DNA from: Acidithiobacillus ferruginosus
GTDB taxonomy: Bacteria > Pseudomonadota > Gammaproteobacteria > Acidithiobacillales > Acidithiobacillaceae
Length of the DNA: 20,973 nucleotides
Direction of reading: 5' to 3'
Assembly: GCF_018854495.1 (NCBI RefSeq)
Contig: NZ_JABBDR010000042.1
Location: 1-20,973 of the forward strand
Shown: one piece after another, positions 17,321-20,973 of the stretch
How positions within the stretch are numbered: the first letter of the stretch is position 1
Layout: the number at the start of each line of letters is the position of its first letter
The notes under the pieces: generated by a model
Databases searched by the model: none
Seen by the model: the letters and a program-made list of their open reading frames with translations, nothing else
Told to the model about the DNA's origin: nothing
Made by a program: the position numbers and the translations under genes

Positions 17321-17686
17321 ATGGGCGTAGAGTACCCCGATGGATTTGTGCGATTGGTGGGAGTTATTGACGACTGCGGAGCGGGAGTCTGTTCGGGGGT
17401 CAGCGTCACGCTCCTAGGCGATCTCGGACCACATCTTGGATTCCTTGTCAGCAGCGGCGTCCATGGGTCCAGGCGCGGGAATCTGCGTGATTTGCAGGTG
17501 CAACATGCGGGCCACCCTTATCGCATACTGTTTGCCTTCGAGCCGCACCGCTACATGGTCTTGCTGTTGTTGGGCGGGACAAGGCCGGAAACGATCGTTG
17601 GTATGACGAAAAATATGCCGATTGCGGATCAGTTATATGACGAGTACTTGGTAGCCTTGAGAAAGGAGGGGCTTACAGATGGCTAA
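17321..17686 (+). pseudogene. HigB/RelE-type toxin gene with compensated frameshifts
   Basis: The frame from ATG 17321 stays open to TAA 17684-17686 (121 aa; TTG 17309 would add four). Large parts match the Gp49/HigB-like toxin family: VEYPDGF at the start, LGDLGPHLGFLVSSGVHGSR, NLRDLQVQHAGHPYRILFAF and PIADQLYDEYLVALRKEGL. Two inner segments are in the wrong frame. The expected DWWELLTTAERESVR is read from 17352-17396 in another frame, and the expected DKAGNDRWYDEK from 17578-17613 in the third frame. In each case a second indel restores the main frame. The product would lack these conserved segments, so activity is doubtful. The stop overlaps the antitoxin start. Confidence 0.75.
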
Positions 17687-17886
17687 ACGGGTTTGCAGAA
17701 CTCGAAGCCAAGATGTCGCCGGAGTCTGAAGTGTGTTCAAGCACGCTCTACCACCAGTTGTTGGCTGAAATGCCGCTCAATGCACTGCGCAGGGTTCGGG
17801 GTCTGTCGCGAAAGGCGCTTGCCGACATGCTGCATGCACAACAGCCCAGCATCGCCAAGATGGAGGGACGGACGGACATGTACTGA
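17679..17886 (+). pseudogene. HigA-type XRE antitoxin remnant, frameshifted and truncated
   Basis: ATG 17679 overlaps the toxin stop, the normal toxin-antitoxin junction. After MAKR an extra G (about 17691) shifts the frame, which then stops within 16 codons. In the next frame (from 17692) the antitoxin continues as FAELEAKMSPES, then LLAEMPLNALRRVRGLSRKA and LADMLHAQQPSIAKMEGRTD, a typical XRE helix-turn-helix of this family. It ends at TGA 17884-17886 just after DMY, where relatives usually go on for about 30 residues (DMYLSTLR...). A second indel near 17884 best explains this, since LRCIS follows in another frame. Confidence 0.8.
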
Positions 17887-17898
17887 CCTTCGCTGCAT

Positions 17899-17917
17899 CT
17901 CGCCAAGCTAAGGCGAG
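17899..17917. terminator. Weak hairpin between converging genes
   Basis: CTCGCC (17899-17904) and GGCGAG (17912-17917) can pair with a 7-base loop, in the 35-base gap between the antitoxin remnant and the convergent repressor gene. There is no T tract on either strand, so it is at most a weak or Rho-assisted terminator. Confidence 0.25.
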
Positions 17918-17920
17918 TCA

Positions 17921-18370
17921 TCAGGACCTCTTCCCTTTGTCGGCATCCCGTTGGGTAAGTTCCTCAATTATTTCTTCATTTTTCCGTTTAACCGTTTCAA
18001 GCTCTCGCATTAATTCTTCCTTTTGGCTGGAAGTCAGCCGCTCGAAAATCCCCAACATCGCTCGCTGTTGAGGGGTAAGCCCCGCTCCCTCGAATGGCAG
18101 GCCGTCTGAGCCGCGCTCCAATGTTGCCATCCAGGCAGTCTTATCCGATGTCGGCATAAGACTGCCTCCGGCAAGCAAAGCGTCCGGATCTCGGCCGAGT
18201 GCGCGTAGCAGTTTGCGCACGGTATCGGCTTTGGGGTTCTTGGTTTCCCCGCTGAGGATTCGTTGAATAGTCGGCTGCGGCACGCCAGACTTAACTGCCA
18301 GCGAGTACTGTGTGTTGTCGGTCTCTGCCATCAACTGGCTGAGCCATTTGCTGTAATCCGTTTGCTTCAT
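17921..18370 (-). CDS. XRE-family repressor of the element switch
   Basis: The product is 149 aa from ATG 18370. The longer frame to 18415 would translate promoter DNA (MALLSLTYVFPHTFS) and is rejected. The HTH is about residues 15-60: NTQYSLAVKSGVPQPTIQRI, LSGETKNPKADTVRKLLRAL. The C-terminal part is a charged coiled coil (SSQKEELMRELETVKRKNEE). There is no S24/LexA-type protease domain, so induction by RecA-mediated self-cleavage is not expected. It is divergent from the Cro-like gene and very likely binds the dyad at 18392-18420. No ribosome site is seen; the predicted leader is only about 10 bases. Confidence 0.88.
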   Translation of the reverse strand: MKQTDYSKWLSQLMAETDNTQYSLAVKSGVPQPTIQRILSGETKNPKADTVRKLLRALGRDPDALLAGGSLMPTSDKTAWMATLERGSDGLPFEGAGLTPQQRAMLGIFERLTSSQKEELMRELETVKRKNEEIIEELTQRDADKGKRS

Positions 18371-18386
18371 GCTGAAAGTATGCGGA

Positions 18387-18415
18387 AATACATACGTTAG
18401 CGATAGTAACGCCAA
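18387..18415 (-). promoter_or_regulatory. Promoter of the XRE repressor
   Basis: On the minus strand TTGGCG (+ strand 18410-18415) and TGTATT (18387-18392) are 17 bases apart; each box matches the consensus at four of six positions. Both boxes touch the 18392-18420 dyad, so occupancy of the dyad should block this promoter. The transcript would start about 10 bases before ATG 18370. Confidence 0.5.
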
Positions 18416-18420
18416 CGTAT
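18392..18420. promoter_or_regulatory. Operator dyad between repressor and Cro-like gene
   Basis: ATACGTTAGCG (18392-18402), a 7-base spacer, and CGCCAACGTAT (18410-18420) form an inverted repeat with 10 of 11 pairs matching. Both arms fit CGCNAACGTAT, which recurs at 17161-17171. It spans the repressor promoter and abuts the -35 box of the Cro-like gene. Confidence 0.75.
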
Positions 18421-18448
18421 TGCATAGAAAGATACGCCGCCGTATAGT
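18420..18448 (+). promoter_or_regulatory. Promoter of the Cro-like gene, giving a leaderless mRNA
   Basis: TTGCAT (18420-18425) and TATAGT (18443-18448) are 17 bases apart. The ATG at 18455 is six bases after the -10 box, where transcription itself should start. The -10 box is flanked by a second inverted repeat, GCCGCC (18436-18441) and GGCGGC (18449-18454), a further candidate operator. Confidence 0.7.
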
Positions 18449-18454
18449 GGCGGC

Positions 18455-18769
18455 ATGGACATGCTATCTACCTCCGAAAAATTGAAAATGTTGCTGGCTT
18501 CCGGCCTCACGACTGTTGAGGTGGCACGCGAGACAGACATAACACAGGCCACGATTTCACGCATCGCGACGGGTAAACATGCCGAACCGCGTGAACGATC
18601 TGTACGTGCCATCGACGCACTTTACACCAAAGTCTGTGCACAGCTTCTCGTTGTTGCGGATCTGGCGTCCCAGGGTGACACAACTTGTTGCGGCCATAAT
18701 GAGAGTGTCACTTCTTCAGGTCATGCCCAAGCCCTTGGAAACGACGCGGCAAAGGATGATGGGCCATGA
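18455..18769 (+). CDS. Cro-like helix-turn-helix protein
   Basis: The product is 104 aa. The HTH is at about residues 7-45: SEKLKMLLASGLTTVEVARE, TDITQATISRIATGKHAEPR. The rest is a low-complexity, probably disordered tail. Its place opposite the XRE repressor with shared operator DNA suggests a Cro/repressor type switch. There is no ribosome site and the start codon coincides with the predicted transcription start, so translation is probably leaderless; ATG 18461 is an alternative. It starts the + strand chain of overlapping genes and its stop overlaps the next start (ATGA, 18766-18769). Confidence 0.8.
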   Translation: MDMLSTSEKLKMLLASGLTTVEVARETDITQATISRIATGKHAEPRERSVRAIDALYTKVCAQLLVVADLASQGDTTCCGHNESVTSSGHAQALGNDAAKDDGP

Positions 18770-18972
18770 CCTGGATCTGTGGCTACCGCGACGGCACCCC
18801 GCAAGGTCGGGCCTTCCAGATTCCCGACTGGACCCATGGCTGGGTCACAGAAGCGGATGCCGCAGAGATCGCGGCGGAGCTTCGCCGGTCTACAGGCGCC
18901 GAACCGCACATATTGACGGTGCGCGGCCGCCTGATTCGTCTGGCTCGAACCCGGAAGGACGGGAAGGAATGA
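18766..18972 (+). CDS. Hypothetical 68-aa protein
   Basis: No family is recognised. The product begins MTWICGYRDGTPQGRAFQIP, has an acidic-to-amphipathic helix (EADAAEIAAELRRS) and ends basic. It may be a small alpha/beta protein: the order strand, helix, strand (HILTVRGRLIRLA) is visible. It is joined to both neighbours by 4-base ATGA overlaps (18766-18769 and 18969-18972), which supports both its start and its reality. Confidence 0.65.
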   Translation: MTWICGYRDGTPQGRAFQIPDWTHGWVTEADAAEIAAELRRSTGAEPHILTVRGRLIRLARTRKDGKE

Positions 18973-19034
18973 GGACCCTCGCGGCCAACGGCTACCTCCT
19001 CGCCAATCCCGTCGGCAAGGAGTTCAGGTCATGA
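18969..19034 (+). CDS. 21-aa peptide gene linked by overlaps on both sides
   Basis: ATG 18969 overlaps the stop of the 68-aa gene, and its own TGA (19032-19034) overlaps the ATG of the next gene at 19031, both as ATGA. The peptide starts MRTLAANGYLL and ends GKEFRS. It may be a real micropeptide or a translation relay that brings ribosomes to the membrane protein gene; AAGGAG (19018-19023) near its end could also serve the next start. Confidence 0.5.
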   Translation: MRTLAANGYLLANPVGKEFRS

Positions 19035-19462
19035 GCGTACTGGAACCAGCCGTGTGGATCAGGGCCGCGCGCCGCCACCAGCGCCTGGCCATCGCGGTGG
19101 CCGTAGGGCTGTCGCTGCCGCTGATGGCCTGGCTCTGGCGCGAAGGCGATCTGCCGGGCGTGTCACCGGCTCTGTTTTCCCGGGCGGCTTCCGCCTATAA
19201 CGTCGATGGGGTCTACGGACCGGGAGGATGGCTGCTGCCGGTGGCCCTGCGCACCATTGCCGTCCATGCCGATCATGTGTCGGTCCGGGGGCCGGACGGG
19301 AAACTGGTGGTGGGCGCGCATGCCATTCAGTCCGTCCGTGGCGCCGTGACGCAGGCCTGCGCCGTGCATCCCGGCAGCCCTGGCAGGGTACTGGTCAGCC
19401 GCGGCGGCCGCCACCTGCGCATTGAGGCCGGGCGTTGCGTGATCGACGGGAGGAGGGCGTGA
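19031..19462 (+). CDS. Single-pass membrane protein, unknown
   Basis: The product is 143 aa; no family is recognised. Basic residues (RAARRHQR) precede one hydrophobic segment (about 19-36, LAIAVAVGLSLPLMAWLW), which predicts an N-in, C-out anchor with about 105 residues outside the cytoplasm. The outer part has two cysteines (in TQACAVHP and AGRCVID) that could form a disulfide, and alternating hydrophobic strands (HVSVRG, KLVVGA, RVLVSR, HLRIEA). AAGGAG seven bases before the ATG is a good ribosome site. Small bitopic proteins with such layouts occur in conjugation and phage modules, but no assignment is justified. Confidence 0.7.
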   Translation: MSVLEPAVWIRAARRHQRLAIAVAVGLSLPLMAWLWREGDLPGVSPALFSRAASAYNVDGVYGPGGWLLPVALRTIAVHADHVSVRGPDGKLVVGAHAIQSVRGAVTQACAVHPGSPGRVLVSRGGRHLRIEAGRCVIDGRRA

Positions 19463-19466
19463 AGTT

Positions 19467-19760
19467 TTGGACTGTGGAAGCAAGCCCCGGGGACTGGCGA
19501 TTTCCGTCCCGGAGTACATGGCGGAGACGTCCGATTTCCGGCCGGGAGAACACGCCGCCCTGTTCCTGCTGCTGCTCTACGCCCAGAAGCACGGTCTTGT
19601 TCCAGACGACGATGCCGTTTTGGCGCGGATCGGCGACATGAACATGGCCGACTGGCTACTAGCGCGGTCCCGGTTGGAACTTTTCTTTGAGCAAGGCGGC
19701 GGGCATTGGAAACCCGCTTCACTGGGCTGGATCAGGAGGACGCGTGATGACGAAAGCTGA
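19467..19760 (+). CDS. DUF1376-like protein, TTG start
   Basis: The product is 97 aa. Residues 16-80 resemble the DUF1376 pattern of phage replication-associated proteins: PEYMAETSDFRPGEHAALFL, LLLYAQKHGLVPDDDAVLAR, then ADWLLARSRLELFFEQGG and a W. The family usually has the form YlaDt..ls..EhgayllLl..yw..g.lPdDd..la.i. I choose TTG 19467 because AGGAGGG (19451-19457) lies nine bases before it; ATG 19518 would lose that site and the first 17 residues. It overlaps the next gene by 14 bases. Confidence 0.65.
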   Translation: MDCGSKPRGLAISVPEYMAETSDFRPGEHAALFLLLLYAQKHGLVPDDDAVLARIGDMNMADWLLARSRLELFFEQGGGHWKPASLGWIRRTRDDES

Positions 19761-19968
19761 ACGCAAGCGGCGGGAACAAGCGAAACGACGAGGGGCGCAG
19801 CCTTTCCTACGGCAGGCCATCACCCGGGAGATGGTGGACGAGGCTCTGGACGATCTGGAGCGGTGCGGCCTGATCGAGCGGATCCGGATGCCCAATGGTG
19901 AGGTGCATCTGCGCCTACCCCTCGCCCCGGTGCCCGCATGCAACGGTGTGTTGATTCTGGAGGATTGA
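19747..19968 (+). CDS. Small winged-helix protein related to the next gene
   Basis: The product is 73 aa from ATG 19747, which has AGGAGGA six bases upstream; the longer frame back to 19687 lacks this. A very basic start (MTKAERKRREQAKRRG) is followed by ITREMVDEALDDLERCGLIE and RIRMPNGEVHLRLPLAP, typical of the last helix and wing of a winged-helix domain. The same arrangement, MDGVRHALEVLKKCGVIEQL then LVFRLP, appears in the next gene, so the two may share ancestry. It could assist the initiator or regulate it. Confidence 0.65.
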   Translation: MTKAERKRREQAKRRGAQPFLRQAITREMVDEALDDLERCGLIERIRMPNGEVHLRLPLAPVPACNGVLILED

Positions 19969-19970
19969 CG

Positions 19971-20969
19971 ATGACGTCCTATCTCATTACTGACGACGAA
20001 CTGGATATGCTCTATGGGCAGCCATGGTCTGCACAACTGGCCTATTTTCGGGCCATACGCCCCTATATGGACTACACCACCAGAATTGTCGGCCTGAAAC
20101 GCCGCATCAGCCGACGCTCCATCCGGGAAGAGCTGGAGGTTCCTGAGCAGCGCGGAAGGCATTGCGATGAGCAGGCCACGATCACGATGGACGGGGTACG
20201 GCATGCGCTGGAGGTCCTGAAAAAGTGTGGGGTCATAGAGCAGTTACCCTATGACAAGCAACTCGTTTTTCGATTGCCGTGCGCGCATAAGGATAGGTCT
20301 GTCTCGCGGATGAGCCCCCGATCAGCACCCGATGAACACCCGACCATGAGCACCCGGACGGACACCCAACAGAAACCTAATAAATCCGGCACCTCCAGCG
20401 AAATGAGCCCCTGGATGAGCCCCCGATCAACACCCGAGACCTTGGAAGGGATGAGCCCCCTACATCCGGTATCCGGTAAAATAAAAGATAAAAAGCCTTA
20501 CACCGAAGCTGACGCTTCGGTGTCACCGTCACCCGTTGGCTCACGAACTCAGGGACCATCGCCTACCGGGCCACAACGCCAGGCACCGCTTCTGCCGCCC
20601 GTGGCGCTGAGCAACACCACTCCGGCACCGGAACCGACGCCCAAGGTCACCAAGCCGCGGATCTCCACCTTGCCTGTTTGGGAGGCCTACAGCGCGGCCT
20701 ACCAGGAACGCTACGGCATCGCCCCGGTGCGCAACTCCACTATCAACGGCCAACTGGCCCACCTGGTCCGTCGTCTTGACGACGAAGCCCCGGCGGTCGC
20801 CCGCTATTACCTCGACCTGGAAGACCCATACTACCGCCGCGAAGGGCACTCGGTCGGTGCGCTGCTCAAACACTGCGAGCAGTTGCGGACCCTGTGGAAG
20901 CGGGCCGAACAGCGGCGGGTGAGTCCATCTGCTGCCCTGAATCCCGATGACGTGGTCATCGCCCTGTGA
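19971..20969 (+). CDS. Candidate replication initiator with an origin in its coding sequence
   Basis: The product is 332 aa from ATG 19971 (GGAGG seven bases upstream; the longer frame to 19938 is rejected). The N-terminal domain (about 1-105) has MLYGQPWSAQLAYFRAIRPY, ISRRSIREELEVP and a winged-helix end (VRHALEVLKKCGVIEQLPYD). A long proline/serine-rich linker (about 106-232) contains the repeat KIKDKKP and MSPRS copies. The C-terminal domain (about 233-310) has VWEAYSAAYQERYGIAPVRN and YYRREGHSVGALLKHCEQL, a pattern I associate with phage/plasmid replication proteins. By analogy with lambda O, the N-domain would bind the iterons inside the gene and the C-domain recruit helicase loaders. 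Function is inferred, not recognised with certainty. GAGGAG-type bases after the stop suggest another gene follows. Confidence 0.65.
   Translation: MTSYLITDDELDMLYGQPWSAQLAYFRAIRPYMDYTTRIVGLKRRISRRSIREELEVPEQRGRHCDEQATITMDGVRHALEVLKKCGVIEQLPYDKQLVFRLPCAHKDRSVSRMSPRSAPDEHPTMSTRTDTQQKPNKSGTSSEMSPWMSPRSTPETLEGMSPLHPVSGKIKDKKPYTEADASVSPSPVGSRTQGPSPTGPQRQAPLLPPVALSNTTPAPEPTPKVTKPRISTLPVWEAYSAAYQERYGIAPVRNSTINGQLAHLVRRLDDEAPAVARYYLDLEDPYYRREGHSVGALLKHCEQLRTLWKRAEQRRVSPSAALNPDDVVIAL
20310..20461 (+). repeat. Iteron-like array of eight 11-bp units
   Basis: The units are ATGAGCCCCCG (20310-20320), ATCAGCACCCG (20321-20331), ATGAACACCCG (20332-20342), ATGAGCACCCG (20346-20356), ATGAGCCCCTG (20403-20413), ATGAGCCCCCG (20415-20425), ATCAACACCCG (20426-20436) and ATGAGCCCCCT (20451-20461). 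Three are in direct tandem and another pair is too. The 11-bp period is about one helical turn and is not a multiple of three, so the repeat is a DNA-level feature rather than a protein repeat. Confidence 0.85.
20501..20522. repeat. Strong hairpin next to the A+T tract
   Basis: CACCGAAGC (20501-20509) and GCTTCGGTG (20514-20522) form a perfect 9-bp stem with the 4-base loop TGAC. On the minus strand the stem is followed after six bases by T-rich DNA (from the A tract), so it could end transcription entering from the right; on the + strand no T tract follows. Confidence 0.7.
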
Positions 20970-20973
20970 GGAG

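Larger units (their letters stand above)
20310..20522. other. Candidate replication origin within the initiator gene
   Basis: The iteron array is followed by ATCCGGT twice in tandem (20464-20470, 20471-20477), an A+T tract (20477-20494, 17 of 18 A or T) that could be the melting region, and a hairpin (20501-20522). This sequence of elements matches iteron-type origins such as lambda ori in gene O. It is inferred from structure only. Confidence 0.6.

Noticed and set aside
18371..18415. N-terminal extension of the XRE repressor to ATG 18415
   Set aside because: It would translate the operator and promoter, and the family homology begins at MKQTDY.

Overview
The window joins a conserved chromosomal block (1-13130) to the left part of an integrated mobile element (13131 to the window edge). 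The chromosomal half reads entirely on the + strand: end of nuoJ, nuoK, nuoL, nuoM and nuoN (membrane arm of NADH:quinone oxidoreductase), tRNA-Val(GAC), then thrS-infC-rpmI-rplT-pheS-pheT-ihfA-merR-type regulator, and tRNA-Pro(GGG). This order is typical of proteobacteria. Together with the protein sequences it makes me suspect Acidithiobacillus or a close relative, but that is inference.

The element begins immediately after tRNA-Pro. A tyrosine recombinase gene ends 70 bases from the tRNA, pointing to insertion at the tRNA 3' end; the other attachment site is outside the window. From about 17105 back to 13201, eight tightly packed minus-strand genes form one block: a 93-aa unknown, a helix-turn-helix protein, a 61-aa unknown, a ParB-like protein, a small basic/coiled-coil (GapR/DsbA-like) protein, an 82-aa unknown, a DUF4224-type protein and the integrase. 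A minus-strand promoter (TTGACA-16-TATACT) precedes the block. Next comes a decayed HigB/HigA-type toxin-antitoxin pair (17321-17886), then an XRE repressor (minus) divergent from a Cro-like protein (+). The + strand continues with a chain of overlapping genes (68 aa, 21 aa, 143 aa membrane protein, DUF1376-like, winged-helix) ending in a 332-aa candidate replication initiator.

The strongest unusual signals are in the element. (1) Eight copies of an 11-bp unit, ATGAGCNCCCG-like and partly in tandem, lie inside the putative initiator gene and are followed by an A+T-rich tract and a strong hairpin. This is the layout of an iteron origin embedded in its own initiator gene. (2) A perfect 34-bp palindrome lies inside the ParB-like gene, a candidate centromere or autoregulatory site. 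(3) A shared operator motif, CGCNAACGTAT, sits at both the repressor/Cro switch and the promoter of the integrase/ParB block. (4) The Cro-like gene starts where its promoter should start transcription, so its mRNA is probably leaderless. (5) The toxin remnant carries two compensated frameshift segments.

In the conserved half the most notable point is infC, which appears to start at ATC (7725), in keeping with the rare-start autoregulation of IF3 genes.
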